From IMG/VR virus record IMGVR_UViG_3300031707_000077, positions 1-37,672 of that record: a stretch of 37,672 nt of DNA. One strand, written 5' to 3'. Of the stretch, positions 22,217 to 29,544 are shown piece after piece; the stretch's first letter is position 1, and every line of letters starts with the position of its first letter. A program made the translations under genes and the position numbers. The DNA comes from a virus. Under the pieces are notes generated by a model. The model had not been told where the DNA came from. It saw nothing but the letters and a program-made list of their open reading frames with translations, and searched no databases.

Positions 22217-22819
22217 ATGCAGCCGCGTGACACTCAGATCCGCAATCTCGCTTTGTACGCCCCGAAGACTGCCTTCGGGATGATGGTCGGCGTGCCGCGT
22301 GTGCCGTTCGTCGCGGACATCCCGATCCAGTTCTCATCGAGCACGGTGAACGCGCCACCGGTCGTGCAGAGTCTTCAGAACAACCTGTCGCAGGATACGG
22401 TCATCGAGCGCATCTCGTACAACCTGTTCCAGCAGAACACCTTCCCCGGATCGCCCTTCCAGAGCACGTACTTCAACCAGTTGAAGCAGAGCGGACAGAT
22501 CGGCGTCGGTATCCAGATGGCCGTCTACGGCGGCCCCAAGTACAACGTGAACGACACGTTCACCGATCTTGGCAATCTCGCCGACGTGTTCGCGGTGACC
22601 TGGCCCGAGGGCTGGCCGCTCCAGAAGCAGAGCAACGTGAAGATCAGCGCGATCCTCACGCAGACGCCGGTGAGCGTCCCTTTCAACATCACTTTGACCT
22701 TCCTCGGGTGGCAGTTCCTTTCGAAGGATCTGGACGATCTATCGGACGAAGAAGCACGTTCGCGGCTTCGCAAGCTCGGCATCGAGACGCCGGATCTCAG
22801 CATTCTGCTCAAGCCGTGA
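22217..22819 (+). CDS. Beta-rich structural protein, small capsid candidate (200 residues)
   Basis: The ribosome site GAGGAG lies about 9 bases upstream. After a short N-terminus the sequence alternates strands and loops (IPIQFSSSTV, VIERISYNLFQQN, IGVGIQMAVYGG, SNVKISAILTQTPVS, FNITLTFLGWQFL), as in a single jelly roll, then ends with a charged helix (DEEARSRLRKLGI). It lies between the 423- and 300-residue candidates. The 200 + 300 residue pair recalls the two single-jelly-roll coat proteins of P23-77-like viruses, but sequence similarity cannot be checked here. Confidence 0.72.
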   Translation: MQPRDTQIRNLALYAPKTAFGMMVGVPRVPFVADIPIQFSSSTVNAPPVVQSLQNNLSQDTVIERISYNLFQQNTFPGSPFQSTYFNQLKQSGQIGVGIQMAVYGGPKYNVNDTFTDLGNLADVFAVTWPEGWPLQKQSNVKISAILTQTPVSVPFNITLTFLGWQFLSKDLDDLSDEEARSRLRKLGIETPDLSILLKP

Positions 22820-22823
22820 ACTG

Positions 22824-23726
22824 ATGACCTCCCGCTCCGACAACGTGATCCGTCTCCAACGCGCCGCTGGCGGCGTGGCGACGAATCTGCGCTCGGTGCT
22901 CGACAACGGCCGGAACGAGATCGTCACCAACGGCCCGAGTCCCGAGTTCGGGTTCATCGGGAGCGATCCGTACAACACGAACGCCTACACGGGGCTCGTC
23001 GTACCTGCGACGCCGAGCTCCGCCATCGGCGGCGCGCGCTACCTCTTCCTTCTCGCGCGTCAGAGCTTCAGCACCAGTGAGCAGAGCGCGAGCAATCGCG
23101 GCGTACGCCTCGTCGGCATCCGGCAGTACGCCGAGCTTGTCGCGAGGATCCCCGCAGGTACGGCGCCGCTCGCGAGTCAGGGCGGACCGCCAGTCGGCAG
23201 CACGGTCACGCTCCACAAGGAGATCGAGAGCCCGCTCTGGCACCCGCCGGATGGCGACATCTCCTGGCACGTGATGATCATCAACAAGGTGCAGCGCGAC
23301 ACGCGCAATCCGGCGAACACCGACGGATTCCTCTTCCAAGACGCGCTCTCCCCCGCGCTCCTCTATCAGACCGGAGCGCCAAGCGGCGCCGGGTACGCGC
23401 CACCAAACGGAGGCCGTCCGTGGGGCACGCCCATCGGAGCGAGTCTCGGAAACATCCACGAGTTGCGCTACCCTTGGCGCACCGCCTACAGCGAAAGCGT
23501 GCTCGACATCCCGATCCCGGTGCCGTGCGATGTTGCGCTCTTCGCGAGCGTCCGGCAGAACAATCCCGCCCTCAACCCGACGCTCGCTGACCCGCTGTTG
23601 ACGCCTCAGTTCGTCGCACTCTCCAAGGAAGATCAGTTCCTCGTCGCGTACAGCGCGTTCGCGCAGTACGGCGTGATCGCGGGCTCGCTCGTCTTCGATC
23701 AGAACCTCGGGGAGGACGTACCATGA
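22824..23726 (+). CDS. Beta-rich structural protein (300 residues)
   Basis: It starts four bases after the previous stop with no strong ribosome site, so it is probably coupled. Strands such as ARYLFLLARQSF, VRLVGIRQYAELVA, GDISWHVMIINKV and PCDVALFASVRQN suggest a beta-sandwich coat or vertex protein. No signal peptide, membrane helix or enzymatic motif is visible. The stop overlaps the next start (ATGA). Confidence 0.72.
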   Translation: MTSRSDNVIRLQRAAGGVATNLRSVLDNGRNEIVTNGPSPEFGFIGSDPYNTNAYTGLVVPATPSSAIGGARYLFLLARQSFSTSEQSASNRGVRLVGIRQYAELVARIPAGTAPLASQGGPPVGSTVTLHKEIESPLWHPPDGDISWHVMIINKVQRDTRNPANTDGFLFQDALSPALLYQTGAPSGAGYAPPNGGRPWGTPIGASLGNIHELRYPWRTAYSESVLDIPIPVPCDVALFASVRQNNPALNPTLADPLLTPQFVALSKEDQFLVAYSAFAQYGVIAGSLVFDQNLGEDVP

Positions 23727-24511
23727 GCGCATTGTTCGGTGGCGTCGGCGTTCCGGGCCAGCACGCGACCCTGGCTCGTCCGGATGTGACGCTCGCTCGG
23801 AACATCCTGAGCCCCACGCCGGCGCAAGCGAACGGCCATCCAAATTTCGTCACGGACGTTCCCGTCCAAGGCCCGACCGATCAAGGCATGCGCGAAGCCT
23901 CCTGCTGGTTCGCGCAGAACCGACTACCTGCACATCCAGCGTGCGTCGATTGCAAAGGACCGATTCCCATGTGGGCACAGAGCAAAGGACTTCTTGGAAA
24001 CGAGTGGGGTTCACTGGGCGGCGTGCGCGCTCCCGGATTCGCACTCGAGGCGCCAGGCGACCCCGAGGTCTGGACGAAGCTCACAGACGCTCAGCGAGCG
24101 TGGGTGGCGAACGTGTTCAACAGGCTCAACGGGCTGATCCTCAAAGGAGGTAGCTCACCGTGCCCGACATGGAAGCCGGCGCCGTCAGCCGAGGCGGGCG
24201 CCTGTATCCAGCGCTGGTTCAACTCGACCTACGCCAATCGCCCCCCGGCCGGCATCAAGATGCCGCTTCGAACCGACGGCGTCTTCGATCAGGATACGTT
24301 CTGGGCGACCATGAAGATCATCGAGGACAACTCGAAGGACTTCCCGGAGCCGTGGCCAGGATCGCCGGGAGCCATCGAAGCGGAAAAGTCAAAGGGCCTC
24401 TCCGCTGGCGCGATGACGGGTATTGCCGTCGTGGGCGCAGCGGCCATCGGAGGAATCATCTACGTCGCCACGAGCGGCAAGACTCGGCGCAAGGCCGGAA
24501 AGAGGAAGTAA
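23723..24511 (+). CDS. Virion-type protein with C-terminal membrane anchor and basic tail
   Basis: A 262-residue protein. The middle has Cys pairs (CVDC, SPCPTW, GACIQRWF) and MPLRTDGVFDQDTFWATMKII, which resembles the core of a peptidoglycan-binding domain (TDGVFGPxT). GLSAGAMTGIAVVGAAAIGG begins a membrane helix at about 225, followed by GKTRRKAGKRK. The same GhSxxA anchor is used by the proteins at 17260 and 24511. I infer a membrane-anchored wall-binding protein with its basic tail on the nucleic-acid side. TAATG couples it to the next gene. Confidence 0.75.
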   Translation: MSALFGGVGVPGQHATLARPDVTLARNILSPTPAQANGHPNFVTDVPVQGPTDQGMREASCWFAQNRLPAHPACVDCKGPIPMWAQSKGLLGNEWGSLGGVRAPGFALEAPGDPEVWTKLTDAQRAWVANVFNRLNGLILKGGSSPCPTWKPAPSAEAGACIQRWFNSTYANRPPAGIKMPLRTDGVFDQDTFWATMKIIEDNSKDFPEPWPGSPGAIEAEKSKGLSAGAMTGIAVVGAAAIGGIIYVATSGKTRRKAGKRK

Positions 24512-26307
24512 TGTTGCTCTACAAGACTCAGCCAGGCGATAGCCCGGCTCTCATCGCACGCAAACTGGGCACTTCGACGGAGGCTCTCCTCGCCGCCAAT
24601 CCGTACAAGCCAACCACGATCGTTGCAGGCCAGCCCACTTGGCAGAGCTTGCACTTCGACGAGGTTTTGAACGTACCGGCAGGCATCGGCGTGCTTGGGA
24701 CGCTCGGAGCAACGTGCACGCCGGCCGCTCGCAACGCGCCGCACGCGCTCATCAAGAGAGGCAGCTCCGGACCCGACGTCGGGCTTTGGCAGACAATTCT
24801 CGGCGTCTCAGTGGACTGCTCGTTCGGGCCGAATACCGAGACCGCGACGCGCGCGTGGCAGAAATCTCACGGTCTTTCCGTGGATGGCGTCGTCGGGACG
24901 AACACGTGGGCCGCAGCGCTCGGTGGTGCGGTTGCGCCTCCGTCGCCTCCGCCCGACGCAGGTCGACAGTCGGTGCTGGACGCAGCCGCGAGAGACACGG
25001 CCGCCGTAGCGGTTGCGGCGCTCATGTCCAACCCGAACTACTGCGCACCCGGCGCAATGGTCAACACGCCAGTCGGCAATGCGGTGCACAACTTCAAGGC
25101 GGCCTGGAACGCGGCCAATCCGAGCAAGTTGGTGCCTATCGGCACCGGTAAGTACGAAGTCAGCGTCGCTACTGCGCTCTCAGCGGCCTTCGGCGGTCGA
25201 GCCGTTCCTCCGGGCTGCGGCGCGGCGGCTCCTCTACCCTCTACTCCGCCTTCGTCGAGCCTCACAGCGGCGGCCGACATCGCGATCAACGCGCTCAACG
25301 CGACCCCGAACTACTGCGCGCCAGGTAAGATGGTCGGTACGTCGGTCGGCAATGCGGTGCACAACTTCAAGGCCGCATGGAACTCGGCCAATCCAGGGAG
25401 CCCTGTGCCCATCAACACCGGTAAGTACGAAGTCAGCGTCGCCGCAGCGCTCACTTCGGTGCTCGGCACTCAGGCGCCGCCGGGCTGCGGTGGCGGTGGC
25501 GGAACCACGCCAGGTGGCGGCGGCGGAACCACGCCGGGCGGTGGCGGAGGAACCACGCCAGGTGGCGGTGGCGGAACCAAGCCAGGAGCGACGTGCACGC
25601 CGGCCGCCCGCAACGCGCCGCACGCATTCATCAAGAGAGGCAGCTCCGGACCCGACGTCGGGCTCTGGCAGACGATTCTCGGCGTCTCGGTGGACTGCTC
25701 GTTCGGGCCGAATACCGAGACCGCGACGCGCGCGTGGCAGAAATCGCACGGCCTTTCCGTGGATGGCGCGGTCGGGACGAACACGTGGGCCGCAGCTCTC
25801 GATGGTGCGTCTCCTCCGCCGCCGCCGCCTCCTCCGCCGCCCCCGCCGCCGCCGCCCCCGCCGCCGCCGCCCCCGTCGGGAGTTTGTCCGCCAGGTTCGA
25901 TGCGCAACCCCGCAACGGGGCAGTGCGAAGCCTTATCTCCTCCTCCTCCTCCTCCTCCTCCGCCTCCTCCGGGGAAGGTCTGTCCGCCGGGTCAGACGTT
26001 CAACGCCGCCACAGGCCAGTGCGAGGCGGGAGCGTCTCCGCCCCCGGGGCAGCAGTGCCCCGTCGGTCAGACGTTCAACCCCGCCACAGGGAAGTGCGAA
26101 GGTGGCGGCACTGCGCTCACGACGCCCGAGGACAAGGGCATCAGCACCGGCGCGATCGTTGTCGGAGCTCTCGGAGCGGCGGCGCTCGTCGGGCTGATCG
26201 CTGTCGCGGCGTCGGGCAAAAAGGCGCCAGCGCGTCGCGGTACGCGCGGCAAGCCGGGCAAGCAGGGCAAACGCGGGCCGGCGAAGCGCAAGAAGTCGAA
26301 GAGGTAG
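24511..26307 (+). CDS. Multi-domain LysM and peptidoglycan-binding membrane protein
   Basis: A 598-residue protein. Order: LysM (1-50, YKTQPGDSPALIARKLGTS), peptidoglycan-binding domain A (68-140, RGSSGPDVGLWQTILG), YC domains at 173-236 and 264-326, Gly/Thr linker, peptidoglycan-binding domain B (361-433), poly-Pro, three CPxGxxxNxATGxCE repeats, a membrane helix starting GISTGAIVVGA (about 543), then a 30-residue Lys/Arg/Gly tail. No catalytic residues of known lysozymes are obvious, so binding or wall alignment is the safer reading. Likely a long spike anchored in a particle membrane. It is the most elaborate protein in the window. Confidence 0.82.
   Translation: MLLYKTQPGDSPALIARKLGTSTEALLAANPYKPTTIVAGQPTWQSLHFDEVLNVPAGIGVLGTLGATCTPAARNAPHALIKRGSSGPDVGLWQTILGVSVDCSFGPNTETATRAWQKSHGLSVDGVVGTNTWAAALGGAVAPPSPPPDAGRQSVLDAAARDTAAVAVAALMSNPNYCAPGAMVNTPVGNAVHNFKAAWNAANPSKLVPIGTGKYEVSVATALSAAFGGRAVPPGCGAAAPLPSTPPSSSLTAAADIAINALNATPNYCAPGKMVGTSVGNAVHNFKAAWNSANPGSPVPINTGKYEVSVAAALTSVLGTQAPPGCGGGGGTTPGGGGGTTPGGGGGTTPGGGGGTKPGATCTPAARNAPHAFIKRGSSGPDVGLWQTILGVSVDCSFGPNTETATRAWQKSHGLSVDGAVGTNTWAAALDGASPPPPPPPPPPPPPPPPPPPPPSGVCPPGSMRNPATGQCEALSPPPPPPPPPPPGKVCPPGQTFNAATGQCEAGASPPPGQQCPVGQTFNPATGKCEGGGTALTTPEDKGISTGAIVVGALGAAALVGLIAVAASGKKAPARRGTRGKPGKQGKRGPAKRKKSKR
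24712..24930 (+). repeat. 219-base internal duplication, copy A
   Basis: Encodes the first peptidoglycan-binding domain. Aligned by eye with 25591-25809, the two differ at about a dozen of 219 positions, mostly silent, so the duplication is recent or kept alike by gene conversion. Confidence 0.85.
25591..25809 (+). repeat. 219-base internal duplication, copy B
   Basis: Second copy of the peptidoglycan-binding domain, after the Gly/Thr linker and before the poly-Pro stretch. Same orientation and frame as copy A at 24712-24930. Confidence 0.85.
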
Positions 26308-26311
26308 AGGC

Positions 26312-26566
26312 ATGCGTATCGTCATCGACAAAGCGACTCTCAAGCGACACCGGGCTTGCAATAGATCCTGGGATCCAGGCGGCGGCATCGTCTCCCCTGA
26401 GTGGGATGCGGAGTTGCAAGCGCTCGTGTACGAGGATTGGTCCGCGACCGCCGAACGGCTGCTGTCCAGTCCTGCGGGCGTGGTCCAGCTCAGGTGGCTG
26501 GTCGATCACGAACTCGTGCCGATGACGGTCGCCGAGTTCGAGACAGCACGCGGAGGTTCCAAATGA
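26312..26566 (+). CDS. Small hypothetical protein
   Basis: An 84-residue protein with AGAGG upstream of the ATG. It is charged, Trp-containing and mostly helical (AELQALVYEDWSATAERLL, VVQLRWLVDHEL). No family recognised. Its end overlaps the next start as ATGA; it may be a chaperone or adaptor for the adhesin cluster, which is a guess from position. Confidence 0.68.
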   Translation: MRIVIDKATLKRHRACNRSWDPGGGIVSPEWDAELQALVYEDWSATAERLLSSPAGVVQLRWLVDHELVPMTVAEFETARGGSK

Positions 26567-27288
26567 GCGGTTTTCGAATCGGACGAAAGTCCGCGCAACA
26601 CTTCTACCCCGAGTCTTCGCGCGCTTCGGCGCTATCGCTGTTCGCGCGAAACTTCGCGACGGGACCGAAGTTCAGTACGGCGCTCGCTCCCGACGCTCAG
26701 ATCCCGTGGAACTCGATCGACGCCGATGTTCCGACGACGCCGTTCACGATCGCAGCGAATGGGATCACAGTATCCATCGCCGGAGACGTGACGGCTGCGT
26801 TCCAAAACTTCGACGACGTGACCGTCAAACCGACCGTACCGGCGTCGCTGACCGTTGTGTTCAGAACGATCGTGACCGTGCCCGTGTTCGCGCTCGGCTT
26901 CACGACGTTCGACATCAACGCGGCCATCGATCCCACAACCACGGCGGGTTTCATCAGCAGTTCGACCAGTGTGCCGATCACACCCAGGGTCACAGGGGTC
27001 GTTCGCGTGTCCGGCGTCGTCACGGTGAGTAACCCTACGGTCGCTCCGATCGACGTGGAAATAGGGGTTCAAGTCAACGGCGGCCCCACGCTCACCCCGG
27101 ACTCTGAGATTGCATCGCTCCTCCCCGGCGGGGTGATCACGATCCCTTTCCTCGTCGAGACAAGTCCGCTCGACACGCCGATCGGCGTGACCAGCAACAT
27201 CCAAGTCCTCGTGAGCGGAAACGGCGCGGCAGTAGTCGGGGACGGATCATCGATCGACGTGCAAGAGGTGTCGGTCGCAACCGGCTGA
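26563..27288 (+). CDS. Beta-sandwich virion protein with variant IGR tag
   Basis: A 241-residue protein. It begins MSGFRIGRKSAQHFYPESS, a diverged form of the IGRGRYAxxxYP tag. The rest is beta-rich (TVVFRTIVTVPVFALGF, ITPRVTGVVRVSGVVTV, SNIQVLVSGNG) and ends SIDVQEVSVATG. The last half resembles the protein at 27508 (ITPKVTGKFRVI to QIEVQEVF), so the two share a head domain, probably TNF/C1q-like. I infer a surface-exposed adhesin. Confidence 0.75.
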   Translation: MSGFRIGRKSAQHFYPESSRASALSLFARNFATGPKFSTALAPDAQIPWNSIDADVPTTPFTIAANGITVSIAGDVTAAFQNFDDVTVKPTVPASLTVVFRTIVTVPVFALGFTTFDINAAIDPTTTAGFISSSTSVPITPRVTGVVRVSGVVTVSNPTVAPIDVEIGVQVNGGPTLTPDSEIASLLPGGVITIPFLVETSPLDTPIGVTSNIQVLVSGNGAAVVGDGSSIDVQEVSVATG

Positions 27289-27314
27289 GCCGCAAGGCTG
27301 AAAGAGGCACTCCC

Positions 27315-27503
27315 ATGAAGATGATCCACCAGGAAACGATGTGTTGCGGGTACAAGAAGTGTCCGACGGTCAAGGTGTTCGACGACGGCTCCGTCGAACT
27401 CTCCGACGACGACGCGGAGATCGGATCGGTCGGCACGATCAAGATCCGTCCCGAGGCGGCAGCGCGGCTCATCGAGGTGCTGTCGAGCGCCCGGAAAGGG
27501 TGA
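27315..27503 (+). CDS. Small Cys-containing protein
   Basis: A 62-residue protein with AGAGG upstream. It opens MKMIHQETMCCGYKKCPTVKVF; Cys10, Cys11 and Cys16 may bind metal, then an acidic stretch and a helix follow. No family is known to me. It separates two related beta-sandwich proteins. Confidence 0.65.
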   Translation: MKMIHQETMCCGYKKCPTVKVFDDGSVELSDDDAEIGSVGTIKIRPEAAARLIEVLSSARKG

Positions 27504-27507
27504 TCAC

Positions 27508-27990
27508 GTGAGCGCCATCATCGGTCAAGGTCGGTATGCCCGTGAGACGTATCCTGCGCCGTCCGGCGGAGGAGCGGCAGCGGCACTCGCGCGCGAGTGG
27601 GCCGACAACCCGCAGGGAATACTCGTCGGCTCGGCCAACGGCACGACGCTCGCGTCAGTCACGATCACCCCGAAGGTCACTGGAAAGTTCCGCGTGATCA
27701 TCACGGGCGTGATTCTCTCCTCGCTCGCGAACCGCTTCACCTGCTGGGTGGGGCACGGCCCAGTCGATCCAGTGCCCGTGGACTACACGAGTGCCATCTA
27801 TCAGGTGCCCGTCGCGGTCAGCAACGACGGAGTCGGTTTCTCGCTCGTCGTCGATCTCGACAAGATCGCGGCTCCGTTCGTCTTCCCTGTTGGTGTTCCG
27901 GTTCGGATCGCTGTGGGCGGGGCCGGAAACCTAAACGGCTGCTCCATCTTAGCGAGCGGCGTCCAGATCGAAGTGCAGGAAGTGTTCTGA
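27508..27990 (+). CDS. IGRGRYA-tagged beta-sandwich protein
   Basis: A 160-residue protein from GTG with an AAGGG ribosome site. The N-terminus MSAIIGQGRYARETYP is the shared tag, followed by a short Gly/Ala linker. The remainder is one compact beta-sandwich (VTITPKVTGKFRVIITG, FSLVVDLDKIA, VPVRIAVGGAG, VQIEVQEVF), probably a TNF/C1q-like head. It shows the architecture in its simplest form: tag, linker, head. Confidence 0.8.
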   Translation: MSAIIGQGRYARETYPAPSGGGAAAALAREWADNPQGILVGSANGTTLASVTITPKVTGKFRVIITGVILSSLANRFTCWVGHGPVDPVPVDYTSAIYQVPVAVSNDGVGFSLVVDLDKIAAPFVFPVGVPVRIAVGGAGNLNGCSILASGVQIEVQEVF

Positions 27991-27997
27991 TCGGCTG

Positions 27998-28264
27998 ATG
28001 ATCTACGTCGCCCTCATCGGTCTGACGCTCATCATCGTGAGGGGCACCATCTTCCGTCCCGTCCGGCGGCTCTGGCCCGCGCTCCTTGAGTGCAGCCAGT
28101 GCACCGGCATGTGGGTCGGGATGACGGCCGGCGCGAGCGGCGTCGTCTCGACCGGTCACGGTCGCATCCTGGACACGGTCATCGTCGGAGCTGCGACGAG
28201 CTTCTTGTCGCTGCTGGCCGATGCTGTACTCTTGAATCTGCTCGGTCACCCCGAGGAAGGCTGA
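27998..28264 (+). CDS. Small membrane protein with CxxCxGMW motif
   Basis: An 88-residue protein. IYVALIGLTLIIV is an N-terminal hydrophobic helix; ECSQCTGMWVGM resembles the CxxCxGxW motif of DUF1360-type membrane proteins; VIVGAATSFLSLLADAVLL is a further segment. It sits inside the adhesin cluster without a tag, perhaps an assembly or holin-like factor. Confidence 0.65.
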   Translation: MIYVALIGLTLIIVRGTIFRPVRRLWPALLECSQCTGMWVGMTAGASGVVSTGHGRILDTVIVGAATSFLSLLADAVLLNLLGHPEEG

Positions 28265-28268
28265 TCCC

Positions 28269-28472
28269 ATGCGACGCAAGCTCAAGAATCTGAAGAACAA
28301 GTCTGGGCACTCGGAAAACGGAGCGCCTCGGCAGATGATCGACGAAGCGGTGTACCGCGAGCGCGCGTCGCTTGCGCGTTACGATAGCGAGTATTCGGGC
28401 TGGAGCCACGCTTCGCGTCCGCGGGATCAGGCCATCAGTCTGCGCAGTATGGGATCCGGGAGACCTCAGTAG
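28269..28472 (+). CDS. Small basic hypothetical protein
   Basis: A 67-residue protein with GGAAGG before the ATG. It starts MRRKLKNLKNKS and is basic and polar throughout, probably disordered or nucleic-acid binding. No family recognised. Only 14 bases separate it from the next start, with no clear ribosome site between. Confidence 0.6.
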   Translation: MRRKLKNLKNKSGHSENGAPRQMIDEAVYRERASLARYDSEYSGWSHASRPRDQAISLRSMGSGRPQ

Positions 28473-28486
28473 TTCTCCCGCCGCCG

Positions 28487-29461
28487 ATGCCGCCCGCGCT
28501 CGGACAAACGCTGCGCGACTACGACACCGACTCACTCGGCGTATCGAGATCGGCTTCCGTGGCGTGTCGAGACACGGCCCGATCGATGTTGCGCCCGCCA
28601 ACGCTGGCCCGCCTGTGCCCGAGCTCGCGCGCCGTCCGGATTCGGTTCGACCCGCCTAGCGGGTACGCGCCGATGAACCCGAGCGTTTGCTACCACAAAG
28701 GTGCACTGTGGTGCGTCGTGCGTGCGGTCAACTACTCGCTGGAAGGTCGGGAGTACGCCTCCCACGATCCGCACGGCGTCTTCCGCACAGAGAACTATCT
28801 GGGCCGTCTCGACCCGAACGGGGAGTTCATTGAGCCGCGACTTATGCGCGATCTCGACCCGTCACCAAAGTTTCTGTCGCGCCACGTCGGGTACGAAGAC
28901 GTGAGGTTGGTGTCGATCAAAGACACGTTGACCGCCAGCGCAAGCGTCGACGATCGAACCCCCGGCAAAAGTTGTCGCGTCGCCCGGCTCCACCTGGACG
29001 GGTTTGGTGACGTGACACGCGCTGATGTGCAGCCGAGCAATCAGCTCCACGAGAAGAACTGGATGCCGCTCTCGGTGAACGGAGAGTTCGCGTGGATCTA
29101 CTCGCTCGATCCGGTGGCGATCTTGCCGGGACCACTGCGGAGTTGTCCGCTCGCGCTGGATCACCTGCGCGGCGGGGCCGCGATCGACTTCGATGACGGC
29201 TACCTGTGCGTCACGCACGAAATCATCGAAGAGAGCGTCGGGCGGATTTACCTACACCGGTTCGTGCGCCTCGATAAGCGGTTTTGTGTGACTTCAGTCT
29301 CGCCGACTTGGGTCTTCGCGCGCCACGGTATCGAATTTTGCGCCGGGATCGCTCGCAACGAGGAGCAAGTCACGTTATCCTACGGCATTGCTGATCGAGA
29401 GGCATGGTTCACGCAGATCGATGCGAAAGAGATCAGAGCCATGGAGTGGATCACGCCATGA
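28487..29461 (+). CDS. Glycosidase-like beta-propeller protein (tentative)
   Basis: A 324-residue protein; the first 45 residues are low complexity, so the true start may be later (for example GTG or ATG near 28560-28680). NPSVCYHKGALWCVVRAVNYS, ENYLGRLD, GYEDVRLVSIKDTLTASASVD and LHEKNWMPLSVNGEFAWIYS follow the pattern of five-bladed propellers related to GH130/GH43-type enzymes (NPS, R-x-x-NY, ED-x-RL, EKNW). It could cut or bind surface glycans. It lies in the adhesin cluster, so a depolymerase-like role is an inference. ATGA links it to the mini-gene at 29458. Confidence 0.65.
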   Translation: MPPALGQTLRDYDTDSLGVSRSASVACRDTARSMLRPPTLARLCPSSRAVRIRFDPPSGYAPMNPSVCYHKGALWCVVRAVNYSLEGREYASHDPHGVFRTENYLGRLDPNGEFIEPRLMRDLDPSPKFLSRHVGYEDVRLVSIKDTLTASASVDDRTPGKSCRVARLHLDGFGDVTRADVQPSNQLHEKNWMPLSVNGEFAWIYSLDPVAILPGPLRSCPLALDHLRGGAAIDFDDGYLCVTHEIIEESVGRIYLHRFVRLDKRFCVTSVSPTWVFARHGIEFCAGIARNEEQVTLSYGIADREAWFTQIDAKEIRAMEWITP

Positions 29462-29544
29462 GCAGAATCATCGGTAATGGACGTTACGCCAGCGAAACGT
29501 ATACTCGTCGTCGTCGCGGGACTACTGAGAAGGAGACGCTGTGA
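29458..29544 (+). CDS. 28-residue stand-alone IGRGRYA tag peptide
   Basis: ATG at 29458 overlaps the previous stop (ATGA) and the frame ends in GTGA, overlapping the next start at 29541. It encodes MSRIIGNGRYASETYT followed by RRRRGTTEKETL. This is the full tag with no head domain behind it. AGAAGGAGA near its end is the ribosome site of the next gene. It may be a remnant of an adhesin gene that lost its head, a peptide that competes for docking sites, or a coupling leader. Confidence 0.55.
   Translation: MSRIIGNGRYASETYTRRRRGTTEKETL

Noticed and set aside
22809-23843. 344-codon minus frame opposite the 300-residue structural gene
   Set aside because: Arg/Glu/Val-rich antisense composition, and both plus genes overlap by ATGA as elsewhere.
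25821-25876. Poly-Pro run as a mutable contingency repeat
   Set aside because: Codons are mixed CCG, CCT and CCC, not a pure short tandem repeat, so slippage-based switching is unlikely.
25013-26197. 394-codon Arg-rich frame inside the LysM spike gene
   Set aside because: Out-of-frame reading of repeated domains; the main frame has clear LysM and peptidoglycan-binding motifs and coupling.
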